Assembly (NCBI GenBank): GCA_019426215.1 | Contig: CM033394.1 | Location: 36,764,423 to 36,828,422, forward strand | Reading direction: 5' to 3' | DNA from: Buddleja alternifolia | Taxonomy: Eukaryota; Streptophyta; Magnoliopsida; Lamiales; Scrophulariaceae | DNA: 64,000 nt | Shown: one piece after another, positions 11,415 through 23,026 of the stretch | Layout: each line of letters starts with the position of its first letter | How positions within the stretch are numbered: the stretch's first letter is position 1 | The notes under the pieces: model-generated | The model's input: only the letters and a program-made list of their open reading frames with translations | What the model was told of the DNA's origin: nothing | Databases searched by the model: none | Program-made: the position numbers and the translations under genes

Positions 11415-12849
11415 TGTTGTGATTCAGTCTAGCAGATAAAAATTTTAATCCGAATCACACTGAGAATTGAATCCGGGGATATTCATGATATTGGTGATGA
11501 ATGCAATAGGAACAAATAATGAGAGAGAATAATCGAATTACCTCTTGACAACAAAATTCTAAATTATCAGCAGCAGCCCCAGACTCCTGCCTCTAGATCA
11601 TCACGCGGAAGAAAAATTCTCTGAGAAAAGCTCTGATCTCCTCTCAGCAAGAATGGCAGCGGCGGCTAGTTGGAGAGAGGGGGAGGGAATTTTCTTTCCT
11701 ATTGCTCTAGGTTTTTAACTTATGAATTAATATGATTTAATTAGTTTATTCAATTTAATTAAATATTTTTAATTAAATCATGTCATCCATTTTGTCAGTC
11801 AATTCACATCTAATGTGATTTTATCAAAATACCCTTAGTATGGAAATAATATTTTTCTTTACATAGCGCTACTCTCTGAGCTCGATTGAATTGGCAATAG
11901 GAGGATTCTAAAGGATAAATTTGTCCCCTAGCCAACACCGTGGAACCAAATCGTAACCCAATTGAATACGAGATGAACGTGTCATCTCGAACCTTGATTA
12001 CGACTACCATATGCGTATAAACTCTTCACCGACGCGACCCGATCAAGTAAGAGCCATGGTAGGTCAAACTCATATAACTTGATGATGTACTCAGTAATCA
12101 TAACAATATGAAATTACCAAACTACCCTTAGTGACTATCACTAGTTTAGTTTATTTGCTTTGGCCAAAGACTTTGTAATTTCTATTGCTTATGATCGTAC
12201 AGGTCGCATACTAGTTTATTGTCGAGACGGTGAATCTTATATTAGCAGTTATCTTATAATGTCGAATGCACCATGTGGGTCGTACTTCGAGATCGACCCC
12301 ACTTTTCAGGTGATACGAGTCTAACTACTCTGATAACATATTCAATACTATAAGCACATCATAAATAACTCCTCTGCTCTAAAGCTCACACATACTATCG
12401 CTCAATCCCAATCATTGACTGTCAAAGAGTAAATACCTATGTGATTGGATTAATGCGAGTCGAGTTCAAATATGTTAATTTCATTAATCATATTTATGAC
12501 ACCAGCTCCTACTATCTAATCAGTGTACGACTGACACTTCTTTGTCAAAGAAGATATCATACGAGTTGAATATTAATGCCCAATTAATATTCCTTAACTC
12601 GTGAACTCTCGGTTTAAGAGATTAAGCACTTGACTCTTCCGGTGCCTCCTCTTTTCCATAAGAGGTGGAAAGTCTATCTTCAAATTTCATGGATTTATTT
12701 GTTCAACACATTTAAATGCCATTAGATTTATATGAACAAAATCAAAACATTTATTCTATAAATAGAAAAGATAAAATATTTGTACAAATAACTTATCAAA
12801 GTCCTTCTCAATTTAATTTCTCATAAACATTGAGAGCATACACCTAACA
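11415..12849 (-). mobile_element. Solo LTR, 1435 bp, with TATAT target-site duplication
   Basis: On the minus strand it starts TGTTAGGTGTATGCTC and ends GACTGAATCACAACA, so it has TG...CA termini. TATAT flanks it on both sides (11410-11414 and 12850-12854). No PBS, PPT or coding region adjoins it, which fits an LTR left by recombination between the two LTRs of a full retrotransposon. The superfamily is not fixed by the LTR alone. A 66-codon frame inside is not considered a gene. Confidence 0.75.
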
Positions 12850-13170
12850 TATATCACCATTGAGACTAGAAACAATAAAAAGGTGAAAACTTATATATGA
12901 GTCAAACAAGTGAAAAATTTGAGGCCATAAGATTTATAAATTATAATCATTGGCTATTGAGGCATGGTTTATGTGTCTGTACAAGAGGGTATTTAGTTGC
13001 ACCTGTAAGTTACTTAAAACATCTTATAAATATTATAAGTGCCACTATTTGCACCTTATAAACTTTATAATATTATTTTGTCTAAACACTTAAAACAACT
13101 TTGAATTGAGAAACTAATGAAGTTCTGATTGTGGTGATCATGTGCTACTTTAGGTGCAGGTAGTGATTGT

Positions 13171-13599
13171 AGTTCCAGTATGTACACGTGGGGCTGGCCA
13201 GAGGAGATTGGCGACGACATCCTGAATATCTACTTGAATTATGTCGACGATGCTCTCAGTAAACTTTAGGATGGCCGTTTAGTATAAGATCTTAGTTCCA
13301 GTAGGGACAAGTGGGCCTTGCCGGAGAAGATGTCGCCGGAAAATTCTAAGTTAGTCCCACCTCAATGGTTTTAATCCCTTTAATACCATATATTTGTGCT
13401 GGGGTGGGTGATTTTTATCACCAACCACCTATGTAAAAACTACTCACCCCAATGAATATGTATGGTGTTAAAGGAGTTAGGACCATTGAGATGAGTCTGA
13501 CATAGAATTGCCCGATGTATGTCTTGAATGTCCATTTGGGGAATGACGATGATGCTCTGAGTGAATATTAGGACGGCCATTTTAGTATAAGATCTTAGT
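13171..13599 (+). repeat. 123-bp tandem duplication, second unit interrupted by a MITE
   Basis: Unit 1 (13171-13293) starts AGTTCCAGTATG and ends near AGTATAAGATCTT. Unit 2 starts at 13294 with AGTTCCAGTAGG, runs to 13341, and resumes at 13509 to end at about 13599 with the same AGTATAAGATCTTAG. The intervening 167 bases form a fold-back element, so unit 1 acts as an empty-site reference. Confidence 0.65.
13342..13508. mobile_element. 167-bp fold-back MITE
   Basis: The left arm AATTCTAAGTTAGTCC... and the right arm, its imperfect complement ending CATAGAATT, pair over about 65 bases, including CCTCAATGG/CCATTGAG and CACCCC/GGGGTG. It sits inside the second unit of a tandem duplication whose first unit lacks it. 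Confidence 0.65.
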
Positions 13600-14782
13600 A
13601 TATCTTGTGTGTGTTTTAGAATTTCTCTCCATTAAGTATTTATAATTTTGACTTCCACATTTACATCTCTGAGTTCTTGGCAATCATTATCAAGGGTGGT
13701 TGTTCCATTCTTGACCGAATATTTAGATCAGGATAACATATGTTCTAGGAACACGCGTATCTTTAGTATTGTAGATATTTTGATCTTCCTTCAATGAGTG
13801 TTTTAGTCATTTCAATAGCATTTCTTATTTACCTTATCAAATTTATTTTTTATAAGTTTCAAAAAATCTTATACGGTGTCGACCAAGATACGACAATTTT
13901 AAAGGTCTTAAAGTCCATATTTTTCTCAATTTGGGTATATTTATGTAGTACCATATTTGTTTCTTGTATAAATTCTCAAATATGACTATTTGTAGTATTT
14001 AATAATTCATTGATACCATAATTGATGTGGTGGAAATTTATCTCATTGAGCGAGTAGTCAATATAGTGAAATTACCTCTAAATTAAGAATGTATAAGATG
14101 AGATGAGCGAGTTTGAGTCAAAGTTAAATAAATCGGCAGGAGTGATAAAACCCTTCAATAATTGAGTGAGCTCAAAACTATCAAAATACAAAGAATAATT
14201 AGTAAAAGATATATTATCTTTTAACTACGACCCAGAGGTTTTTTTTCCTTTAAAACCCTATAGGTTATTTATAATATAGCAAGAGGATAGTGGAAAGTTT
14301 GTACTACACCTGAAATGATATAAGGTTTGTTTGCAAAAATTTATACTTTTAAAAAAGTGTTGAATTTTAGAAAAAGTTGTAAAAGTGACTGAAAAGTTAA
14401 AGTCGGGTTTGCTTGCAAAACTTGCTAAAAAGCAGAAAAAATAGAAGAAGCCGATAGAAGTATCTAAGGACATGCTTTTAGTTTCGGTTTATTTTCAACC
14501 CTTTTCTAGAGAAGCAGAATAAAAAACAATGAAACCAAAGAGCAAAAAAAAAAAAAATACTTAAATCCAATAAAAAGCTCAAAAATGTTTTTTTCCAATT
14601 TTTGCAAATAGGCCTAATAGAATATCCAAATAACCTTGTACTACACAATTATTGTGTGCCTACTGCCACTATGACTACGAAGCTGTCTTTTTCTTTCTTT
14701 TTTTAAACCTTTATGCCTTTAATATACCATAATATTTGTTTTCGTAGAGTAGAGTAGAGTCCATGTAATTAATTTTAAATCC

Positions 14783-14990
14783 ATTACGAGTATATGAATA
14801 TACTTAGTGGTTGATTAATATATATATATATATATTACGAGTATATGAATATACTTAGTGGTTGATTAATATATATATATATATATATATATTACGAGTA
14901 TATGAATATACTTAGTGGTTGATTAATATATATATATATATATTACGAGTATATGAATATACTTAGTGATTGATTAATATATGTATATAT
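14783..14990 (+). repeat. Minisatellite of four units separated by TA runs
   Basis: ATTACGAGTATATGAATATA followed by CTTAGTGGTTGATTAATA occurs four times, each followed by a (TA)n run of different length. The fourth copy has one change (GTGATTG). Confidence 0.9.
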
Positions 14991-15191
14991 CCTAATTATG
15001 TGTTAGCATTCTAGACTATTGCTCTCCCTTGAAGCATTCAGAGTTTCAGAAAAGGAGAAAAAGGTTGTCCATGTAAGCTGCGGTTGATGATACTTGTGCA
15101 AGCATGGGGCTTCAAATCTTTGTTTTCACAAGTTTTTTTTAATGATGATGTGTATGTAATTATTGTTTCACATTCGGAGGGAGATAAGAGA

Positions 15192-15300
15192 CTTGACTTA
15201 TAAATCTCAAACCTTATTCTCCTTAGCTAGAGGGTGCCACCGTCCCTTGACTTATAAATCTCAAGCCTTATTCTCCTTAGCTAGAGGGTGCCACCGCCCC
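15192..15300 (+). repeat. 54-bp tandem duplication
   Basis: CTTGACTTATAAATCTCAA followed by CTTATTCTCCTTAGCTAGAG and GGTGCCACCG occurs twice in a row (15192-15245, 15246-15300) with only a few differences. Confidence 0.9.
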
Positions 15301-16586
15301 TCTTAAATTAATACTTTTCTAGTTCTTAAGTATGAATTTTTTAAAATTTGTATTCTTGCCCCTGAAAAATAACAAAAAATAAAATTAATTTCACATTCCT
15401 AACCCACAAGTTGGGTCAAATCCAAATGGTAGAATAATTGACTCAGTTTAGCACTTTAGTGGGGTACATAGCCCAATATTTAAATTAGAATTGTAGTTAT
15501 AATTTTACATATACTCATCACCCATGAGTTCTTCACAGCCCATCAATCATTTTTTTAAGATCCATGAATTTTCCCCCTGATTCACATCCAAAAGTGCGTT
15601 GTTGTTTTTTGATTTCGCTAAATGCACACTTCTTTTTATGTTCTTCACAAAATAAATAGAAGGAAAAAAGAATTTTTAGGTATTATTTCCTTTATACTAT
15701 ACTCTCAATATATGTTCATTCTCTCATTTCAAACCTTAACAAGGTATTGTATTACTTAAATACAAATATTTGAAATTTTAATTTTGATATTTTTGTTATA
15801 TATTTCATATGTGTTATTTTAAAGCCTAAACTTTAGTAAAAAAAATTCATTTGGCTTAAGAATTTCAACAAATACATGATGGGCATCTATAAAATAAGAA
15901 TTTGATAGGGAAATATAAATGTTAATAAAAAGAAAAATAAATGAAGAAAAGTGTGTGATGATGTGTAGCATGAGTTTTCTCTTGTAGAAAATGAGTATAA
16001 ATATACAATAGTGAAGAAAAAAATTGGGAGTTTAAAGGAAACCCATATATAGGTAATAGGTGGGTGAATAATCGATAATGATTTTGACTTGCAAAATGCA
16101 ATGTTTTTTTGTTCAATTGAAGTGATGTTGAATGCTCTCTCTTTTTTGACAATGAGATTGAATTTTTTTTTTCTAGATTGGAGAGGCAAAGTAACCACTG
16201 TGATATAAAATAAGGAATTATGTGGTTAGGATTTGCATTATATGCATGTCCTTTCTTCTAGTTTAATTATGTTTCTTTCATGTAATTGATATATTTGTGA
16301 AGGGAGTTGTTAAATGCACTCCAACTTTTGTTATTGGCACTCCACATTTCATTTCATTTTTTCAAAAGAACAAAATTATCCTTAAAGCAAATAAAATATA
16401 AATTAGTGCATACACAATTGCACCTTGTACTATGAGAAATGCTCGTGGACTCCAAAATAAAAAAGATTGAATTTTGAGAAACTTTGTCCAAAAGAAATAG
16501 GGAGAGAAAAACATAAAAATCTTCAAACTTTTTGTAAATAAATAATTTTTTTTGTCAACTTTTAAAGATAAAATATCCATCCATTA
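15301..16586. other. AT-rich spacer, no gene recognised
   Basis: Short open frames here are low-complexity (Phe/Ser/Lys-rich) and lack any family motif. I see no element boundaries. Confidence 0.4.
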
Positions 16587-16594
16587 GTTGGTGC

Positions 16595-16920
16595 TAGGGG
16601 TGCCCACGAATCGAGTCTTGCCAAATTTCTTCGCCCGAGCTCAATTTTTTTATTAATGTATATTATTAAATTTAATCATGATAAATATTAAATATATCAT
16701 TATATATATAATATCATAAGATATTATGTTATATTTATGTATGTATCAATAAATGAATAATTTTTTATTAAATATATTAATTACTAAAATAAAATTTTAT
16801 TCATTATTCCAGCTTGCTAGCCTTTGAACAAGTATTTTTTTGGGCTTGAGTTCGGTTTGTTAATCTCGGCTCGAGCTCAAGTCGAGCTATTTGAGCCAGC
16901 TCGACTCGTTAGTCACCCTA
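16595..16920. mobile_element. hAT-like MITE, 326 bp
   Basis: The ends are TAGGGGTGCCCACGAATCGA on the left and, on the other strand, TAGGGTGACTAACGAGTCGA on the right. The flanks are GTTGGTGC (16587-16594) and GTTGCTGC (16921-16928), an 8-base target duplication with one mismatch. A TAGGG end plus an 8-base duplication is the hAT pattern. The arms share the GAGCTCGAG-type words of the element at 9139-10070. There is no coding capacity. Confidence 0.7.
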
Positions 16921-16928
16921 GTTGCTGC

Positions 16929-18320
16929 ATATATTTTGATTTTTGGTTGCTTTTGAAATTAACTCAATTGAAATTTTGGTAATGAACAACTAAGGCAATG
17001 AAAATGATTTAGAGGAGTCGGATGAAATATTAAAATTGTCATACTAAAAGCTTCGAGAAAATTTTAAAATATTATCAAGTACTAATCAACCCACATTAAT
17101 AATATAATTGGTAAAAACAAAAGTTAGAACTCTTGTTCAATATTTTGCTTGATGAATTATTTCTTTCTAATATAGTTTAAAATATTAATTTTTTTCAAGA
17201 ATTAGTTGGTTTTTATATTTTTCTTTTACGATTTACAATATTATATTTGTATATTCATATGTGATTCGTTGAGTTTTCAATTAAAATTGATGATAATAAA
17301 TAAAAATATTTTTGATTCATTAGGTAATAAAGTAAATATAAAAAAAAATATTTCAATCAATTTATCTCTAATCGCGTTTCTAGATATTTTAAGCTGAATT
17401 GACTTTAACACGTTTATACTTAATAGATTTAACAAGAATAATATAAATTATCTTCAAAAAATTCCTTTTACACAATGAAGGGCTTTTTTTTATCTTTTTA
17501 GCAAAATAAAATGGAAGTTGAAGTGCCTTTAACAACTTCCATTTGTGAATTGTGTGTATTTATAGTACTCATATAAAATATGTTAACTAAGCATGCAAGA
17601 GACTGAAAAGGTCAAACACAATTTCGGATGCCCAAATCTATATTAAATAAATAGCACATATCATTTACTTAGTAGTGATTTGTATATTTTTAAAATATGA
17701 TGTCATAATTTGCGCAAACATTAGATACACTATTTGTATTTTCACTTGTGCTAATAATTAATTATTTTTTATAAAAAAACATAGAAAAAATGTCTGTTAA
17801 AATAAATATTTAAATATTAACATTTTGATCTCGCTCTCCTAATTCAAGATTATGATTCTATCCCTGGATGTGCCTTTTAATGATACTCATAAGATTTCAG
17901 CTAAAGCGAACAATACTTCGCGATGCAAAGACGACTGGTATGCGAGGCAAGTTCATGCCATGTTACTTAAGCAACTAAAAGTGAATTTTTTTTCCTCAAC
18001 AACCTGAAAAAATGGAATTAAAACTTTGCAAATTGAACTATCGAGAAATAAAATCACCCATTAATTACCTTCAATATTTTAATATGTTAATCAAATAAAA
18101 ACTGGCAAAAAGGTATTGTCTGTACCCCCCCCCCCAAAAAGGAAAAAAACACTCCAACTACTGCGTCATATTTTCATGGTTGCATAACGACGCCATGCAT
18201 AGTTCCTCAAACTGTTGGCAAATTATTCCTGGTATTCTGGTGGCCTCTTTTGAGTTGGGCTCATGTGAGACCAAAATACGGAATTCTGGATATGAGATAA
18301 CTATTTCAAATTGAGCGCTT
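16929..18320. other. AT-rich spacer with a C run
   Basis: No gene recognised. A run of 10 C bases is at about 18126. The AT-rich reading frames are low complexity. Confidence 0.4.
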
Positions 18321-18472
18321 GGGTTCACTTCTCAATTGATATGTTCAATCATAAAAGAACATTTCAAATAAGTGATTTTAGAATTGCAAAGTGTTTGGGT
18401 TCACTTCTCAATTGATATGTTCAATCATAGAAGGACATTTCAAATAAGTGATTTTGAAAATGCAAAGTGTTT
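18321..18472 (+). repeat. 76-bp tandem duplication
   Basis: GGGTTCACTTCTCAATTGAT and the following 56 bases occur twice in tandem (18321-18396, 18397-18472) with a handful of differences. Confidence 0.9.
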
Positions 18473-18685
18473 GGAGGAAATTATTCAAAAAATCCATTTA
18501 AATTTTATTACCAAACAAGTAATACTTTTACAAATGGACTTTCATGTCCATAACCTGAAGTTCATTTGAAAATTTAGGAATAGTTTACTTAATTTGTTCA
18601 ATATTTAATTACAAAACTATCTACTGTAAAATTTATTGTTTTTATTTTCTTTCAAAGATAATGTCGTACGTCAAAAATAATCTTT

Positions 18686-18860
18686 AGGGCGGGACAGAGT
18701 CAAAATTTTTGTCCAAGGGGTAATACAAATGGAAAAGGGTTAGTTTGGTATTTTTGCACTTTAGAGGGCAATTTTGAATACTAAAAATTTATAGGACAAT
18801 TTTTCCTTTCTCAAAGTTGAATGGAACGGATGTCGCCACCAACCCCCGACTCTGTCCCTT
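18686..18860. mobile_element. Short MITE-like inverted-repeat element
   Basis: AGGGCGGGACAGAGTC on the left and GACTCTGTCCCTT on the right are terminal inverted repeats about 175 bases apart. ATCTTTAG and TTCTTTTAG overlap the ends and may be a diverged target duplication. The middle carries no coding region. Confidence 0.45.
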
Positions 18861-20117
18861 CTTTTAGGGGAGAACATAAGGCTGCGAATGAATGTAAAAG
18901 ATTCACAAATATAATTTTTTGGACAAAACTTATTTGAATTTAAGTCTTAAACATTAAATTTTCTTCCGACTTGTGTTAAACTTAGGAAGAAAATCTCATT
19001 TCATGAGAGATCATAACAACTCCTGTGCAATGACATGATTAATCCTCTCAACTCATTTACGACTCTTTTAGGTGATTTTGCAAGTTTGGATATCAATTTA
19101 ATCACGGCGTCTTATTCCAAATGAAGAGATGTACAAAATTATATCCATTTTGTCCTAACTTTTTTTAGTTACTTTAATTATGACTCCGAGACAAATAAAC
19201 AAGTTTTCGAGGAATTTCTACAAAATAACTCATAAATATACAAATTTTCCAAAAATAAGGACATATCATATCAACTTTAATCACTAACATCACTAACACT
19301 TTTTGCAAACAATCTCACATCTAAACATATACTACTTAAATATTCATTATCTCTTTTTTTTTTTTTTGCAAATTAAATGTTCATTATCTCAAAAACTCCT
19401 TTTTTTCACTTTTTCTCTGTCAAATGAAGCGAGATGAGACGAGACGATATCCAATAACTCTTAAGTCTTAATTATACACCCTTTTCTTTACAAAAAGAAA
19501 ACTATATACCTTTTAAGTAGGACCCGTTAAGTAAGAAAGTGTATCAACAAATAAGAACATTTTTAAAGGCATTATTTTAGAAATAATGACCTTAACTGTT
19601 GGTAAATGTACTTGTGGCGCCGCTTTGGAAATAATGATTATTCACCTATGATAGCACGGATATTGCTAAAAATAATTTAATTTAATGTTTAATATTTGAT
19701 GAATATTGTACTTGTGAGAATACTCCTCGGATACATGTCTGACATGCCACATGGTATATCAAAAAATAAAAGTAAAAAAAAATGGATATCATATTCGGAA
19801 CGTATCCGAGTAAAAAACTCGACGAAAACTTCATGGCTCTCGATGAAAATATCGGTAGTTATGTGGTATATGGTAGAGGCGACGATACGAGGGTTAGGCG
19901 CTCTGACGATGGTAAATGAATTAATGACAATATGGTATTAAGATGAAAAAATAAATGGATAGGAAAGCGGAAATATGACCAAAAAATATTGGTTGTTTTG
20001 AGTTACAATGGATGAAGAAGGAGAAATCACAAGGAAAAAAAAATGAGAAAGATGAGTGGCGCGATGAGGAATCATATAGTTACACTTAAGACTAAATTTT
20101 CTTTCGCTTGATTAAAT

Positions 20118-21031
20118 TGTTAGATAATATTATATTTTTTCAAATGTTTCTAGTATTTATGTTAATTTAGGTTTCCTTATATTTCATTGTATTTATCTTT
20201 CCTTGTTTATAGTTTAGGGTTTATTTGTTTACCAAATCTATGTAATTCTATAAATATGTTATTCAATAATATAAGTTCTCTACAGGGTTTTCTCTAATCT
20301 AATATGGTATCAAAGTCATGGTTTTGAGTCATGGTTTCTTGATCTCTCGCTTCCGCCGCCTTCCACAAAGTGATCGTCCCCATCCTGCGCCCTTTATCCA
20401 ATTTAGTTTTTCTTTATTTAATTTTTTTTTTGTTTCTCCTATGGTCGCCTTCGTCGTCCTCTCTCTTGGTCGCAGCTGCGGCCAACTTCTTCTCCCTTAT
20501 CTCGTTTTCTCTTCTTTTTGTTTTCCTATGGCCGACGATGACTTTAGTTTTTTTAGTTGCTGCCGCTCACCCTTGGAAAATGAGGACTTGGAGCCGTCAC
20601 CTTTTGATTTTATGTCTCCGCCTTATTTCTTTGGTCGCGGGTCACCACGCTTAGCCACTGCGCCTTTAGTTTTGTTAGTTGCCGCCGCTCACCCTTGGAA
20701 AACAAGGACTTGGAGCCGCCGCCGCCTAGTAAGGCCACCGCCACCTTTTATCTTTATCGCCGTCTTCTTCTCAAATTCTCTATAACCGGATTTCTTTGGT
20801 TCAGTCTCAACGTTCAAGACTCTCCCGTTTCGACTGCGGGGGAGTGTTAGATAATATAATATATTTCTATGTGTTTCTAGTATTTATGTTAATTTAGGTT
20901 TCCTTATGTTTCATTGTATTTATCTTTCCTTATTTATAGTTTAGGGTTTACTTGTTTATCAAGTCTATGTAACTCTATAAATATGTTACTCAATAATACA
21001 AGTTCCCTACGAGGGTTTCTCTAATCTAACA
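20118..21031 (+). mobile_element. Complete miniature LTR retrotransposon (TRIM-like), 914 bp
   Basis: Two 187-base LTRs (20118-20304 and 20845-21031) start TGTTAGATAATAT and end CTAATCTAAYA. TAAAT occurs immediately outside both (20113-20117 and 21032-21036). The first LTR is followed by the primer-binding site TGGTATCAAAGTC (20305-20317), which resembles the initiator-Met-type site of plant Copia elements. The second is preceded by the purine tract GCGGGGGAG (20836-20844). The 540-base interior has no gag or pol. It must depend on enzymes from another element, probably of the Copia group judged by the PBS. Confidence 0.9.
20318..20785 (+). other. Open frame in the TRIM interior with internal duplication; probably not a functional gene
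   Basis: A 155-codon frame begins just after the primer-binding site and is rich in Phe, Leu, Ser and Pro. The interior contains a direct duplication: TCACCCTTGGAAAA...GGACTTGGAGCCG at about 20555-20600 and again at about 20676-20722, spaced by 121 bases. I recognise no gag, protease or RT motif. It may be captured host DNA or simply an open stretch. Confidence 0.3.
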
Positions 21032-22245
21032 TAAATGACAATCTTAATTTGATACGTTTAATTTTTTTTGTGATTTATGGTTTTATTTGTTTGAAGTATT
21101 TTATAGTTGCGTGGAGATTAAATAAGATATATATATATATATTAATAGTCGTATCATTGTCATATCGGATCTTAAAAGTTTGAGAAAATCGTGTCGTCGT
21201 ACCCGTGTAGTATCGTATCCATGTCGCCGTATCCGTAACCGTGCAACGTAGATCTTAACTATTTAAGTAAATAAATTTTTTAAATTCTTATCTAACATTC
21301 TTAAAGGGAAAATTGCACTTTTGGTCCAGTATGATATCGTGGTTGCAAAAGTAGTCGTGTGCTTTATGGGCTCGACAAAAATAGCACAATAGGATTTAAA
21401 TTTACATAGATTTGATCCTCTCTGTTAGTTTTTTTACGAAAATAACACATGTAAGTCACTTGCCCACTACGTTGGATCTTCTTGCATTCCATATTTAATA
21501 CCATTTAACTATATGTCGTTCTGATCTTACGAGCTAGTAAGTACATTTTAAATTCGTATTAGTATTATACGTGACTATCATGCCAGATAGCAACTCAGAA
21601 ACCACAAAGGAATCCAAACAAACGCATCATCCAAATACATATATGCTAAAACTTTAATATATATGTGTCCATGAATAGTTAATTAATACATGTAAAAATA
21701 AGCTTAATTAATAAAAGGAATTAACATTTTGAGAATCCAAAGCAAAAGGTTGAATTAACACCAAACTAATTAAGCTGATTTGTTGTGGTGAAATGGTCCC
21801 CAACTCTCCCTATCATGCCTTAATTTTCATAATCTTTTCCCCAACAATGTGTTTCCCTAATCTCATATAGATTTCCAGTAATGAAGAAATCTAAATTTAG
21901 TTTGATTAAGACTTGCATTGATTACATTTTATCTTTAAAAAGTAGGGTGCGTAATATGGGTGATTAGGTAACAATTATAAGTCCACATCACCAAATGAAA
22001 AAGCCATAAGGCACGGGGATTTGAGTGCTTCATAAGAAAACTTTTAGTCTAGGTCTTGACTTCTTCCTATTCTAGGGGACATGACACATTAGCAAGATGC
22101 AATATTTTCACTAATTTAGCTCATGTTGTCTCCGATTTTGTTAATTCCTTTGTCTTTTTTTCCTGATTTTGAGCATATACGGTTTTGATTTTCAAAGAAA
22201 AGTGTCCTATAACTCTTAGAGACAAAGAGAATAGAATTTTCAGGA
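21032..22245. other. AT-rich spacer with diverged repeat ends
   Basis: 21140-21245 has CGTATCC/GTGTCG words that could be one end of an older DNA element, its partner being near 19650 (TAGCACGGATA). In that case the TRIM at 20118 is nested in it. At 21308 GGGAAAATTGCAC begins a repeat related to the one at 36536. No gene recognised. Confidence 0.35.
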
Positions 22246-22254
22246 TAAAACTTT

Positions 22255-23017
22255 GAGAAAATAGCAGATACCCCCCCAAACTATAAAGTGATGTGCGCTC
22301 TGCCCCCAAATTATTAAAAGTTGCACTCAACACCCTAAACTATCATATATGTGCACTTTGCCCCCTCGGTCAGCTTCGGGCAGCACACAGGGGGCAAAAT
22401 GCTACAAACAGCATAGGTGAGGGGGCAAAGCGTACATCACCAGGTTTTTTTAACTTTTTAAAATTTTTTTTAATTTTTTTATTTTTATACTTTTTTTCAT
22501 TTTTTTTCTTCATGTTTCCGGATTTTTGAATTGTCTTTTTTGTTTTTAGAAAATTATAAATATTTGAATTTATACTTCTTTTCATTGTTTTCTTATTTAT
22601 TTTCATATTTTATTTTTATCTTTCTTATTTTCATATTTGATAATTATTTATTTCAAACCTAAAAATAATATTTCAAGAAAAATCCAAATAAATCCCAATA
22701 TGCGTGATTCAAATTGAATGATGAATGGGTAAAACTTTTTTCGAAGCTTACCGAGGGGAGTTAAGTTAATATTAAGAATATTTGAATTTAAAAAAAAGAA
22801 GAGAAAATAGCAAATACCCCCCCAACCTATGAGGTGATGTGTGCTTTGCCCCCTCATCTATGTTGTTTGTAGCATTTTGCCCCCTGTGTGCTGTCCGAAG
22901 CTGATTGAGGGGGCAAAGTGCACATATATAATAATTTAGGGTGTTAACTGCAACTTTTAATAGTTTGGGGGGCAAAGTGTATATCAACTAATAGTTTGGG
23001 GTATCTGCTATTTTCTC
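22255..23017. mobile_element. Mutator-like MITE, 763 bp, with a 9-bp target-site duplication
   Basis: TAAAACTTT flanks both sides (22246-22254 and 23018-23026). Both ends carry GAGAAAATAGCAGATACCCC in opposite orientation. The inverted arms are about 185 bases and include TGTGCACTTTGCCCCCTC and GGGGGCAAAATGCTACAAAC. The centre (22440-22800) is T-rich. A further GAGAAAATAGCAAATACCCC in direct orientation at 22801 makes 22801-23017 look like a smaller complete palindromic unit within the right half. The small open frames across it are not genes. Confidence 0.85.
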
Positions 23018-23026
23018 TAAAACTTT

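Noticed and set aside
18126..18136. Run of C bases as a possible assembly gap or tag
   Set aside because: Short homopolymer only; nothing else abnormal around it.
22293..22987. Several 70-80-codon frames
   Set aside because: They lie in the inverted arms of a MITE and mirror each other.
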